A DNA stretch of 22,026 nt from Hypsibius dujardini (GCA_001579985.1 LRSR01010168.1:1-22026), one strand, 5' to 3'. Numbered from the stretch's first letter, positions 1 to 9,510 are shown. The notes: generated by a model from the letters alone, not told the origin. Numbers and translations: made by a program.

Positions 1-83
1 ACTTGTGTTCACTGGTTTCACTGCGCTTTTGGCGGACCGAAGTTCGGCCGTTGATTAACAGAAGTGAATCCGTGACGTCACGT

Positions 84-357
84 ACAGTCTATCGGGGGTG
101 GGCGGGGCTAAACCCACCCTTAAAATCGTGGCAGTACAGTACACTATGCATGGGAAAAATAATCTAGCAACCAATAGAGATTTGTCAACCAAGTGCGGCT
201 CATTCCATAATTATAGCTCTTTTTGCATCCAATTTTGGGATGCAATTATGGATTCATTTTGGTATAGGCAAAAAGATGGACCGCTAAATTGTAACGTACC
301 GTAATCTCCCGATCTCAAGGGACAGTTAAGCCCCACCCCCTCCAGTCATCGGTTGAC
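84..357. repeat. possible short inverted-repeat element at the left edge
   Basis: Near the left end (about 90-115) lies a G-rich stretch, GGGGGTGGGCGGGGCTAAAC. Its imperfect reverse complement lies at about 328-350, where the plus strand reads TTAAGCCCCACCCCCTCC. The DNA between them is AT-rich and has no recognisable gene. The right arm is preceded by a motif (CCGTAATCTCCCG, then CTCAAGGGACAG) that recurs in the element at 7886-8440, so it belongs to a dispersed repeat family. Boundaries and target-site duplication are not resolved. The remaining DNA of 1-660 holds only short GATT runs (about 420-480). Confidence 0.35.
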
Positions 358-665
358 TGTTCAACCGGATTCCCTGTGTCGTGATTGGTTGAAATTTAAG
401 AGCAACTTAGCAGCAATTGATTCATTGATTAAGCGAAATTTCTTAATGCACATCCTGAATCAGTTAATTGATTGATTGTAAGTAAACAATAGCAAACAGT
501 GATGAACAGATAAGATCCGGGTGGATTAAATTAACTGGTAGGGCAAAAAAGTGGTACCGTTTCGAGAACCAAGGTACGCCAGCGTACGAGTAATTCTCAC
601 GGTCACGGTCATAATTAGATCACTAGAAAAATGCAGTGCCTGTCAGCCCAAAAACCTTTCCTCAC

Positions 666-1154
666 CTGCCATGCATAGGAAACTGGTTGATACAGTTCCC
701 CGCCCGTCTCATTGTACCGCGACACTAAGGGCGCGTCATTATATATAGTCGCATCATATCCCCCTCCCCGATGCCCTGTCCGACTCCGCGACCGTGACGT
801 GTGCTGCTGCTGCGAGCTCCTCGACTGTCGCTGACTCGCGCGGTTCCGCGACGGCCCCGACGTGAACGAGGAACTCCGAAAGGAATCCAACGAATCAAAC
901 GCCGAATCGCGGTAGCTCCCCGTACGGTTGATTGATTGATTGCCTCCGCCCAAAACCGACTCACTTCTCGGGGGCGGTCCTCCACCTCGGCCGCTGGTCG
1001 TCGTCGAGTGGTTCCTCGTCCCCGAACTACTCCGCTCTCGGGTTCCGGACTTCGGGCGTACTGGCCTCCAGTCTCCGGAGGATCGCAGGGAGGTGCGAAA
1101 TGACCCGTCAATGTCGTCGGCATTGGCCGTCACGGAGACTTGAAAGCTGCTCAT
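666..1154 (-). CDS. unrecognised Ser/Arg-rich protein, first coding exon (partial)
   Basis: This minus-strand open frame of 163 codons begins at the ATG at 1154 (MSSFQVSVTANADD) and ends at a consensus-like donor, AWQ then GTGAGG, with the exon boundary at 666 in phase 0. It is rich in Ser, Arg and Gly, with SRSRSR- and QQQ-like runs typical of an intrinsically disordered region, and ends with a more ordered-looking stretch (GELYQPVSYAWQ). The start is uncertain. In-frame ATGs also lie at 1184 and 1274, and a CCCCAG just upstream of 1154 could be a 3' splice site. The rest of the gene would lie to the left; I found no convincing second exon in 1-660. I do not recognise the family. The evidence for coding is the long open frame, the donor and the absence of simple-repeat origin. 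Confidence 0.5.
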
Positions 1155-1469
1155 AGTAATCACGCTGGGGAAATAGACTGGCATGATCTCAAACGACGCG
1201 CGAAAGGGAGAGAAAAAAGCAAGACGACTGTGAGTGCAGGAAGAAAACTGCTCCCCACACGGAGGGCGAGTCATATGTACGAGCTGGCGGAAGAAACGCA
1301 CGGTTTGTTCATGACATGTTATGCCTACCGCTCTTTGTGTGTGGGCAGAAATTACACCTACTGATTAAGAGCTGTAGGCATAAGTACGAACAGGCGAAAG
1401 TTTCTCCTATCCGCCAGTGTAGATGCGTGACTCGTTACAGAGCCGCACACTGCTGACTGAACACACACA

Positions 1470-1500
<31 letters not shown>

Positions 1501-1528
1501 GACTGTCTGTCTGTCTGACTGACTGACA
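1470..1528. repeat. CTGT tetranucleotide array
   Basis: This is a run of CTGT units with a few CTGA interruptions. It lies between the Ser/Arg-rich exon and the 3' end of EIF2B1. It is one of eleven such arrays in the window. Confidence 0.95.
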
Positions 1529-1725
1529 CATTATTCCAGGATGCTGTTGCCGCCTTCCCTTCCACTTCCTTTTATGCCCATTATTCCACAGTGGAGGTCA
1601 ACAGAGAATCAGTGAAGCCAAGGTAGTACCACTCTCTCCGATCGATACACCTTCGGTGTGATTCAATTTTTGAAATACCGATAGGAGAAAAAAGTTCGAT
1701 CACAACAAAATCCGGGGACGCAACC

Positions 1726-1788
1726 ACCGACCGACCGACCGACCGACCGACCAGGCAAGCAGGCAGGCAGGGAGGCAGGCAGGCGTGA
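1726..1788. repeat. CCGA array passing into CAGG array
   Basis: About seven consecutive CCGA units are followed directly by CAGG/CAAG units. It lies about 70 bp beyond the EIF2B1 stop codon, probably in its 3' UTR or just downstream. Confidence 0.9.
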
Positions 1789-1859
1789 GGCACACGGACA
1801 CAATGGTCCTTCCGGTGTTCACGGGGGTGCGGGGTCTTACTCTGTCGCGCGGTTCTCTG

Positions 1860-2330
1860 TCACAGGTAGAGCCGGATCAGCTCGTCACTCACGGCGGACG
1901 GTGTGAGCACGCCGAGGTCGGAGAAGAGGAGGGTGATGTAACCGGGCGGGGTGTAGTCCGACTGGGGGTGCTCCTTGCTGAGGTCAGCGTGCCGGAGGAG
2001 TGTGGCCTGGTTGTACTGCAAGTGAAGAAGCACGATCAATAGCATCGAAAATTTGATTTGAAATTGTAAAGTTCAGGAAGAAAGAAGTTCATTCAAAGGG
2101 TGTCAGACCTTAAAGTTGTTGGGAACATCCTTCTGATTGAGAGGGTACAGTCGGACGAATTTGAAGCTTTCGGCGAGGACGAACACCGGTTTGTTGTGCT
2201 CCTTCGCTGCGATCGCGATGGTGAAAGAGCCAATCTACAAAACAAACCAGACTGGGGATTAAAGTACATGGCAAATGATTTGTTCTTCAAACACTTGGTC
2301 TATCTGTCTGCCTGCGTGCCTGTCTCTGTC

Positions 2331-2384
<54 letters not shown>

Positions 2385-4071
2385 AGTTGTGTGTCTGCCT
2401 GTCTATTTGTCTGTGTGTCTGTCCGTCTGCTTGTCTGTCTGTTTATGTGTATGCTTGTCTGAATATTTGTTTGTTCAAATATCGCCTGAGCTTGACCACG
2501 AGCGAATGTGTTTTTATAAACGTTGTGTCGTAACCCCTACACAATATGAATCATGCGTGTTGTAACTAAGACTAGGCAGAGAAATAATGGGAAAACGCGG
2601 CAGCGGAAGTAATTTTTTCTCTGTTCTCACTAGAAGGGGATAATCGTTCCACTTCCGGTCGTGCCGGTCGGTGTCGACATAATCTCCTCCACACTCACCT
2701 TGTTGATGATTCCACCGCTTTCCACTACCCCTTCCGCGCCCATGACGACCAGTTGGACCTTCTCCATGATGTAGCCGACAGCCGCATCCAGCACCACGGT
2801 GGCCGGAATGCCGGCCGCAATCAGCGATTTATGCATCTCCACGCCTGACTTGTCTGGACCGGCTTCCGTGACATAGACGTGGAACCGTTTTCCCTTTTCC
2901 TGCGCGCCCACCAGGGCCTGGAGAACGACACGCGACTTGGAATGAACCAAAATAACCTGAAAACAGCAAAGGGAACATTCTCATGGCTACAATTTTGGGT
3001 GGCAGAGTTGGAGCCATCAGGGTGGCCTGAGTTTGAGCCACTCTTGGCTAGAGTTTGCCACAGCTTTCTCCTCAATCTTTAATTAAATGCCCGGCCCAGC
3101 GGAAAAATTAGATTGAGCAAGCTGCTTTAAATTCTGCCAAAATAAGCAGGTTCAATCAATCGATCAATTGAGTAAAGGCTGCTGTGGTCAGCTGTGGTCA
3201 AGTGCGCCTGCGCGCGGTCACTTATTTCGGTTCGAACTCGGACCACCCTTTTTGGCTTAAAGTCTGCCACGCAAAATTGTGGCCACGCGTGTATTTGGCC
3301 AAATGAGCGCATAGACACATGAAAAAATGGCCGAATCCAGTAGCAAGAGCTGGAACACTAAAAGTGTTTTTTAAATAAAGATCATAAAATAAAAATAAAT
3401 TAAAAATCAACAGTTAAATGTTCCCAACTAAATTTGAAGTAAAATCCCTGCTGATTTAAAATGGTTTTACAGTTTTTAATTAATGCAAAAACTTACAGCG
3501 CCATCGCTGATGAACGGTCGGAAGATCTTGGCGATTTTGGAACGGGAACAGCTGACGGTTTCCAGATAAACTTCCCCGCGTTGCAGCAAAATCTTCTTCA
3601 ACTCCTCGAAATCCTATCACCATCAAAGTAGGCATGACAAAAGGTGCGCAATCCCTTGAAATGCCGGGAAAAATTACCGAATGATCCAACGCCGCGAGGG
3701 TGATGAAACGCAGGAAGAGTTCGCAGCCTGACGAAATGGAAGTTCCCGTGATGTAACTGTCCGTTTCACACAGGCAGGCAATGGCATCCTTCAGGTTCTT
3801 CCGCAGCTCCGACATGGTTTCCGCTGAAAGGGGGAGGCCGTTAATCGCTTCGAAAATTGGCACGCGAATAAAGTGCGTGAATGCGTACCTAAATCGCGGT
3901 TGAGGACCTGCAGGAGGGTTTTAATGGCTGCCACGGCTGGCGACATCTCCGGGTGCTCTTTCACCGTCAACAGAAAGTATCCTTGAATTTCTGTCAAAAT
4001 TAACACAATATCAAAAGTCATTTGTGAGTTAGTAAAACCGGCATTCCACTTCACTCACCGTCCTTATCCAT
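1860..4071 (-). CDS. EIF2B1: translation initiation factor eIF2B subunit alpha
   Basis: This is the regulatory alpha subunit of eIF2B, the cytosolic guanine-nucleotide exchange factor for eIF2. With beta and delta it senses phosphorylated eIF2-alpha in the integrated stress response. Seven exons join in phase: 4071-4059, 3990-3889, 3823-3678, 3613-3497, 2956-2699, 2234-2109 and 2015-1860. The product is 305 aa, the same length as human eIF2B alpha as I recall it. Introns begin with GT and end with AG. Diagnostic stretches include [57 protein letters not shown] and the C-terminus [18 protein letters not shown]. The N-terminal third is the helical domain and the remainder the Rossmann-like domain. 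The first exon encodes only four residues plus one base. The exon 6 donor (AAG|GTCTGA) is weak. Introns 4 and 5 carry an inverted-repeat element and a CTGT array. Confidence 0.97.
2300..2462. repeat. CTGT array inside EIF2B1 intron 5
   Basis: CTGT units with CCTG, TTTG and GTGT variants occupy roughly a third of the intron between EIF2B1 exons 5 and 6 (2235-2698). They create spurious CLSV-repeat open frames on the plus strand. Confidence 0.95.
2977..3294. mobile_element. short inverted-repeat (MITE-like) element, copy A, in EIF2B1 intron 4
   Basis: This ~318 bp segment is closely similar to the reverse complement of 15904-16170, with shared blocks such as GAGCCACTCTTGGCTAG, TTTCTCCTCAATCTTT and CCACCCTTTTTGGCTTAAAG. 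The ends are imperfect inverted repeats of the type ACACATGGCCACAATTTTGGGTGG; the left end here is degenerate (TCTCATGGCTACAATTTT). No coding capacity is seen. It begins about 20 bp upstream of the exon 5 acceptor of the host gene. Confidence 0.8.
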
Positions 4072-4102
4072 TTTTTGCGACGGTCGAAAGCTCGGGAAAA
4101 AA

Positions 4103-4258
4103 ACACGACAACGTTCAGCGGCAAGCAGTACTCGATTGATTGATTGATTGGACACGACTACGTTCAGCGGGAAGCACCAGTCGATTGATTGATTGATTGG
4201 ACACGACTACGTTCAGCGGCATCCACCAGTCGATTGATTGATTGATTGATTGATTGAG
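4103..4258. repeat. three 49-bp tandem units next to the EIF2B1 start
   Basis: Three copies start at 4103, 4152 and 4201. Each has ACACGACWACGTTCAGCGG, then a variable part, then TCGATTGATTGATTG. The last copy has extra GATT units. The array begins 32 bp upstream of the EIF2B1 ATG, so it lies in its 5' UTR or core promoter. Confidence 0.93.
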
Positions 4259-4698
4259 CACGTCAAAAAATGAAGCAACTCCGCAAATAGTCGAAATGAC
4301 TGTTCTCTATTCCGCAATTGAATCCATAATGATTCCAGCAAGTTCAGCGCCAATAATATGTTTTAATTAGGACAGTGGGGGGGGGGGGCAATTTAAACAA
4401 AAAGGTTGATGCAGGCCAGGTTTACTAAAAAAAAGTGTGAACACGCAGAAAAAGGAAAACAGTGCAATGTGCGCTGCTCAGTATACACACAAAATGCGCA
4501 GTGCACTGACGAATTTCCTCAATCAATCAAGCGCTGGAAGGGAAAGATGTAATGTTTTGCAGCTATACCGGACTTACCATATATTAAGATGTTCTTTCAA
4601 ATTTCTGCCCAATCAAGGTTATGAGGCCTTCCGAGCATGTAAAACACTTCCGTGACTCGCAAAGCACACCCTCAAAGAAGTCGTTCTTCATGCTTAAT
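4259..4698. other. intergenic DNA, no gene seen
   Basis: A run of 12 G lies at 4377-4388. Short open frames here have no recognisable similarity and no convincing splice sites. Confidence 0.6.
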
Positions 4699-4885
4699 GC
4701 CGAACTACATGTCTCCCTTTCGGCCGAGCTACGTTTGTCTGTCTGACTGGCAGTGCCTAGCTCCGAACTAAGTTCGTTTCAGCGTCTGCTTTGAAGCCGA
4801 ACTACGTTTGTCTGCCTTGACGCCGAGCTAGGTTTGTCTGTCTGTATGCCTTGAAACGGAACTGCGTTTGACTGACTGTCTTAAA
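4699..4885. repeat. degenerate minisatellite of GCCGAACTACGTTTGTCTG type
   Basis: About six diverged units start near 4699, 4723, 4761, 4796, 4822 and 4856. Each begins with GCCGARCTA or a close variant and continues with GTTTGTCTG and TGCCTTGA-like sequence. Unit lengths vary from about 24 to 38 bp. The DNA from 4886 to 5289 contains no gene I can support. It ends in a purine-rich tract (about 5215-5275) with a tandem GAGACGTGGAGAA. Confidence 0.8.
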
Positions 4886-5289
4886 GCCTACCTGCTACAT
4901 CCTTGTCTGCACCAGTGACTGACTCCTGGTGCGGTACAAGAAAGATAAATATATGGGTCTGTTCAGTCAGACAGACAATTGTTTTATCCACGATCGAATG
5001 TTAGCTTCACCCCATACCCAATAAATCGGTTTTCGTCTGTCAACATCCTAGAAAAAGTGAATGCAATGCGCGGTCGCATCACGCCTACCACCACGACATC
5101 GTTATCCCATCTAAAAGACACAACACGGACAACACCCTATAGACTATCCAAAAATTGGTGTGCAAATGCGAATCTTTGGACATCTATCAAGTTCTCACGG
5201 CCTCTCCTCGAGACATAAAAAAAGTAGGAGAAAAAAGAAGGAGATGAGACGTGGAGAAGAGACGTGGAGAATCATAGAGATGCTTCCGG

Positions 5290-6897
5290 TCAATCGCGTC
5301 GTTTCTTGGCGTCTCCCCCGGCCGGCGTCTTGACCGCTTGCGCGTACGTCGGTCCGCCCGAGACGTTCGGTGCGGACTTAGCCTCTTTCACTTGCGCCGC
5401 CTTACCCCTGGTCATCGCGCCACCGCCGTCCACTTTGTCGGTCTTCTTCGCGGCTCCCACGCGGTCCCGTTCGTCGGCGATGTGGGGCTTCCCTTTGAAT
5501 ACCGACAGCAGCAGCAGCAGGATGTTGACGACGTAGGTGGAGATGCACACCGGGCACAGCTCCTTCAGGTCAAAGTACATCACATAGGCCAGGTAGAAGG
5601 ACACGCAGACGGAGATGCAGGACAAGTTCAACTGCACCAGGGAGGCTTTCGAATTCCTGGCGAAACCTGGAGGCAAAATCGAAACAGTATCATAAATGTA
5701 GACTCCTGTGGCATAAGAAATCCGTTTGAAAACATGTATTCAAATTTATTCCACATAATAAATTATTCAATTCAATGAGTGATAAAAAACAAAATCAATC
5801 AATCAATCTATTGTGTTCTTGCTAGTCAGCTGCCATTTGAGATGACTACTAGAGCATTCGTGCTGTTAAGATTAAATTAAAAGATTGGCTTAAAATGCCG
5901 AAAACCGAATTTTTTATTCTAAAATATATCTTTTTTAATTTAATTTAAATTTAAACTCGTTCTAAATATTAATTTTTCAACTTAAATTTAATAATCTCTT
6001 GCTACACAATGCTGATTGATTGATGAATTGATTGAATACCACACGTTATCATCAATCAACATTGTGTGGCAATACATTACAAAATTTAAATTAAAAATAA
6101 ATCGTCAGCCAAAACTGATTTCAAATTAAACGATAACTTGTGGCAATGGCAATCACTTAATTCATCAATCAATCAATCAATCAGTCTTTCCCGTGCTCTT
6201 ACAGTATAAGGTTGTTCAACCGTTAGACGCTAATTGATCGACTTTTTGAATTGAGACGTCGAACCATCTCATCTTATCAAACGAATTTCGTGAATTATTG
6301 CGGTTAAGATACCCGTAAAGTGAGCGCAACATGCGAAAGACCAACTACTCGGGTGCCATGATATCAATCAATCAATCGGATTGGAGGGACAAGCAATCAA
6401 TCGATCAATCGATCAATCAATCAATCAATCAATCAATCTATCGATCAATCAATCAATCAATCTATAGATCAGATGTTAACCTACCCAATCCTGCCATCAA
6501 AGTGTAGAAAAGCACTCCGTAGACCGTGTTGAGCTGATTCAGTGTGTGACTGTCTCCGAAAACATTGCCTAAAAATCCGAACCCCTTTCCATATCTGAAA
6601 AGAAAACCGACCGAAAGAATTCAAGAGTGCAATCAAAAATGGAACCGGCTGACGGAAAAAAATTCCCCAGGGACACCTCCAACAAAAAAAGCCCCCTCAC
6701 TTGGATCCCAGCGTCTTGCTGCACCGCCACTCCTTATTGATATCGCACAAAGGTTTGTAGTGTTTGTCCTGTCTCATCTGGCCCTCCACGTAGAACGCGT
6801 AACCGGAAATTCCCAGTCCGATGAGGGAGAAGAAGACGGTGGCGTAGCGAATCCAGGGACGATCACCCACAATCTTCGGCTTATTCCGCGGGGCCAT
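5290..6897 (-). CDS. VKORC1: vitamin K epoxide reductase complex subunit 1
   Basis: This is an ER-membrane four-helix oxidoreductase that reduces vitamin K epoxide and quinone with a CxxC redox centre. Exons 6897-6701, 6594-6485 and 5666-5290 join in phase to 227 aa. Visible family marks are the loop cysteines C51 and C59 (CDINKEWRC), the quinone-pocket region LNQLNTVYG with N88, and the catalytic CPVC at 140-143 (CIVC in human). Hydrophobic segments lie near 18-37, 90-103, 112-133 and 142-160. Allowing for eight extra N-terminal residues, both intron positions and phases equal those of human VKORC1 (after c.173 and c.283). The ATG at 6897 has A at -3 and G at +4, and an in-frame stop lies upstream in the probable 5' exon. 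The protein ends with a Lys/Ala/Gly-rich tail of about 55-60 residues that human VKORC1 (163 aa) lacks, ending KKRRD. The paralogue VKORC1L1 is an alternative name; I cannot separate the two here. Confidence 0.95.
6006..6066. repeat. hairpin-forming inverted repeat in AT-rich VKORC1 intron 2
   Basis: ACACAATGCTGATTGAT near 6005 is nearly the reverse complement of ATCAATCAACATTGTGT near 6051. It sits in a strongly AT-rich block (about 5870-6130), and could be a small foldback element. Confidence 0.6.
6364..6474. repeat. AATC tetranucleotide array in VKORC1 intron 2
   Basis: Two runs of ATCA/ATCG units are separated by a short unique stretch. They lie just inside the donor of VKORC1 intron 2 in transcript orientation. 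Confidence 0.9.
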
Positions 6898-7130
6898 CCT
6901 CAACGTTGATCGGTGAATACCAATTCCCTTCAAAGCAGGCTCTAGAAAATGAATGTTTTCAGCACGAAAAGCGTCGAAGCGTTGAAGCGGAAAATGTGGG
7001 CGCTAAATGACACGCATTTAGCCGCACGTGAGCGTTAAATGACACCAAATTTGCTGCGCGTGGGTGTTAAATGCGCAGTGCGGTTTTAGGCCGAGACGCA
7101 CGCACGCACGCAGTACATTGTAAAACTTAC

Positions 7131-7195
7131 CTTCCAAGGATCAAATTGCGGTTGGGAATCCGACGCGATTATTATTGCAGGAGGGGCGATGGGAT
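7131..7195 (-). other. VKORC1: probable 5' UTR exon of VKORC1 (right limit unknown)
   Basis: On the minus strand TTGGAAG is followed by GTAAGTTTTA (a strong donor, GT at 7130-7129). A matching acceptor, TTTTCTAG, ends at 6942, giving a 189-bp intron whose 3' exon carries the VKORC1 ATG. The exon contains no ATG and has a stop in frame with the VKORC1 frame, fitting untranslated leader. The transcription start is not identifiable. Confidence 0.55.
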
Positions 7196-7199
7196 CACG

Positions 7200-7734
7200 G
7201 AAGTCACCGAGACGCGACGGGAGTTCAACTGACTTTCCCTGAATAAATTACATTTGCGCGTCCCTTTCACACTTTCAGGCCGGGTGAAGCACTGATGAAG
7301 CGAAAATGGTCTGTCACACTTTGATTGGTGGGTTTTAGGGTGTGGCAAGCGGATTACACGGATGGGCTCTTAACGTGGCGTAGGATCACTGCCCACGACA
7401 TGTTAATTGCCTACCAACTGCCTTCAAGGCGATGCGCTGTCTACTTTTTGGGGGTGTGGCATTCAAGGTCAGCGAATGATAAATCTCGGCTGTGCAATAT
7501 AGTATAAATATATTATATAAATATAGTAAACACTTGGCGCTTTTTTATTCACTTCACCGCTTTGACATTTGTCCTACTGCACTGCAAAACGGGATTGACC
7601 GGATTATTTTACATTTTGTAAAATCATTAATTGACGGAATATTGGAAAAAAATCAGACAGATACGTCACGACAAGACGGCAACGACATGACAAAAAATGA
7701 TCAGTCTTCTGTTGTCCACCGTTGTCTCCTTCAT
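7200..7734. other. intergenic DNA, no gene seen
   Basis: This is the spacer between the VKORC1 5' region and the 3' end of the small His-rich gene. Short open frames show no family signal. Confidence 0.5.
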
Positions 7735-8564
7735 CTATTTGTGGTTCTTCGAGTGAATGGACTCGTTGTGATGCTCGTGGCGGTTCGCCTCATTCTCCTC
7801 CCGCTTCTCGTGTTTCTTTTGCTCGTTGGTCTTGTGGTGCTTCTCATCGGTCTTGTGGTGCTGCTCACCGCCCACTCCGTCACTACGAGGTAAAACTCCC
7901 AATGCTGCGCAAGTTTTGATTTGGCATTAATGTTGCGCACGACAGTGCAAACATGGCAAAATCGTAACGTATATCAATCAAAATAACCACAAGGTTTCTT
8001 TCTCGTTTTCCATTTTAAAAAAATTGTATTTTTAATTTCTTGTCAAAATTATTATCACACGTGTTTTTCCAATTTATTGCTGATTTTTCGAACTCAAAAT
8101 ATTGACAAAAAATGAGAGAAAAGTGCGCGACCGCGGTATTTACCGTATCCTCCCGGTCTCAATGGACAGCTAAGCACCGCCCCCCGGTGCCACACATACA
8201 CGTGAGCAGTTTAAAATTGAGGCGCACACACAACGCACACACACATGTTTAAATTGCCAGTGTACATCCACATGCACGTGCGCAGTTTGCCACACAGTGC
8301 ACATACACATGCACAGAGGTATAAGTATAAAAAGCAGGCACGGGCGGAATGCACGCCCCAGGGCATAAAACTGTCCCTTGGGGTCGGGAGGATACGGTAT
8401 ACCATTTCCTACCTTGCGCAGAATTAGGAGTTTTACCTCGCATTCAAGTCCGCCGCTTCGCCCTTTCCGTCATGCATGTTCTGCTTCTCCTGGGCGCGAG
8501 TATTCTGCTCGTCCTTGTGCGAATGGCGCTGGTCGTGGATTTCTTTGTAGAAATTATCTGCCAT
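7735..8564 (-). CDS. small Lys/Glu/His-rich hydrophilic protein of unknown function
   Basis: Two exons, 8564-8437 and 7882-7735, join in phase (AG|T making Ser) to a 91-aa protein beginning MADNFYKEIHDQRHSHKDEQ and ending with SKNHK. Composition is the same on both sides of the splice: dominated by K, E, H, Q, N and D, with no Cys and no hydrophobic segment. That suggests a disordered soluble protein, and the continuity of composition is the best evidence that the intron is real. If unspliced, the frame stops at a TAA immediately after the donor, giving about 43 aa. A possible acceptor (TTGTCATTCCAG) lies seven bases before the ATG, so an upstream exon may exist. The intron is almost exactly the inverted-repeat element at 7886-8440. 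I do not recognise the family. Confidence 0.6.
7886..8440. mobile_element. 555-bp terminal-inverted-repeat element forming the intron of the small His-rich gene
   Basis: The plus strand at 7886 reads CGAGGTAAAACTCC, then CAATGCTGCGCAAG. The reverse complement from 8440 reads CGAGGTAAAACTCC, then TAATTCTGCGCAAG. This is a terminal inverted repeat of about 28 bp with two internal mismatches. A second internal inverted pair (GGTATxACCGTATCCTCCCG) lies near 8147-8180 and 8375-8403. CA-rich dinucleotide-like sequence occupies 8190-8310. No transposase frame is present. No clear target-site duplication is visible. In the host gene the 5' splice site is the GT inside the right terminus, and the 3' splice site AG lies three bases beyond the left terminus. 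Confidence 0.8.
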
Positions 8565-8650
8565 CTCTTCTCTGGAATGACAAGTATCGCGAAATTATGG
8601 GGTAGTCACAAAATAGGCAGTCAAATAACCAGTCAAATATTCAATCGCTA

Positions 8651-8943
8651 AGAGTATGAGGGAAGGGCTCTGGAATGGGCCACCGGGTGGCAGGGGGCGC
8701 TCTGTTGCAAATTAATGCAAAACTGAGGAGTCACTGCATAATCAGCGAACTCTATAGTGAGCTTTTTCCAGCCGTCCATTATTTCGTTTTTTAAACTTGT
8801 TCCCACAACTTTTCTTTATATCTGATACACGTTCCACCGGGGTTATCAATTATTCCCTGTCGTTTAGATCTCGATAAAAGCCAAAACCTGTCGATAAGTT
8901 CTGATTCCAGAGTGGCCCATTCCAGGACCTTTCCCTCATACGC
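8651..8943. mobile_element. ~290-bp terminal-inverted-repeat element
   Basis: GTATGAGGGAAGGGCTCTGG and then AATGGGCCAC at the left end match the reverse complement of the right end, GTATGAGGGAAAGGTCCTGG and then AATGGGCCAC. The repeat is over 30 bp with few mismatches. The interior has no open frame of note. It lies just upstream of the His-rich gene. Confidence 0.82.
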
Positions 8944-9367
8944 GATAAAAGTACATACTACGGAGTACAGACACTAACAAGTGATGCCTGTTACGAATTT
9001 ACGACGTACTAGTATGATACGGAAAAGGGAAAAGTGAAACCAACAAGAGGAATAAAAATCGCAGAAAAATTAATTGATTTTGTCTCGCAATGAATACTAC
9101 AGTACAGGGTCCTTACAAGTTAGTTCAATATTCCGTAATCAGTTCTAAGTTAATGAATGATTTACAGCACTGTACCTTGTTAGTTGATGGTCCGAAATTC
9201 TGGAATGCGAATACTAGTACGACACTAAAATTCGCTCAAAAATGTTTGTGGGTCCTGGGTAGCGGAAACTGATTTCTAAAGTGCTAAGTATACGAAAATC
9301 TAGGCCTTCTTTTGTTACGGAAAGTTCCCAAACGCACCAGACACAGTACGTGAGGTTTACGGTGATG

Positions 9368-9495
9368 TTACACACGTGGCCAAAACCTTGCGCTAATTGA
9401 AGTAAGCCCTGCAACTCGTTTCATGCATGGCTTTATGCACAGTTCGAGTAAAATGGCTTGACTCGGTTAGCACAAGGTTTTTGCCACGTGTGTAA
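9368..9495. mobile_element. 128-bp foldback element of the ACACGTGG family
   Basis: The left arm TTACACACGTGGCCAAAACC continues with TTGCGCTAATTGAAGTAAGCC. The reverse complement of the right arm reads TTACACACGTGGCAAAAACC, then TTGTGCTAACCGAGTCAAGCC. The arms are about 41 bp each, so little lies between them. The ends resemble those of the longer elements at 15904-16170 and 17820-18014. Confidence 0.8.
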
Positions 9496-9510
9496 AACAC
9501 CGGCAAGACA

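Noticed and set aside
2275-2565. Open frames of CLSV- or TDRQ-type repeats, here and at 10562, 11228, 11288, 14655, 14663, 15383, 15453, 16772, 16899, 18892, 19350 and 21358
   Set aside because: They are translations of CTGT/CAGA tetranucleotide arrays, which stay open in most frames. They lie in introns or flanks of identified genes.
5338-5778. Plus-strand open frame of 146 codons
   Set aside because: It is the antisense shadow of VKORC1 exon 3 and its adjoining intron.
7492-7893. Plus-strand frame with a Leu/Val-rich end resembling a membrane segment
   Set aside because: The hydrophobic end is the complement of the His/Lys/Glu codons of the minus-strand His-rich exon, an antisense artefact.
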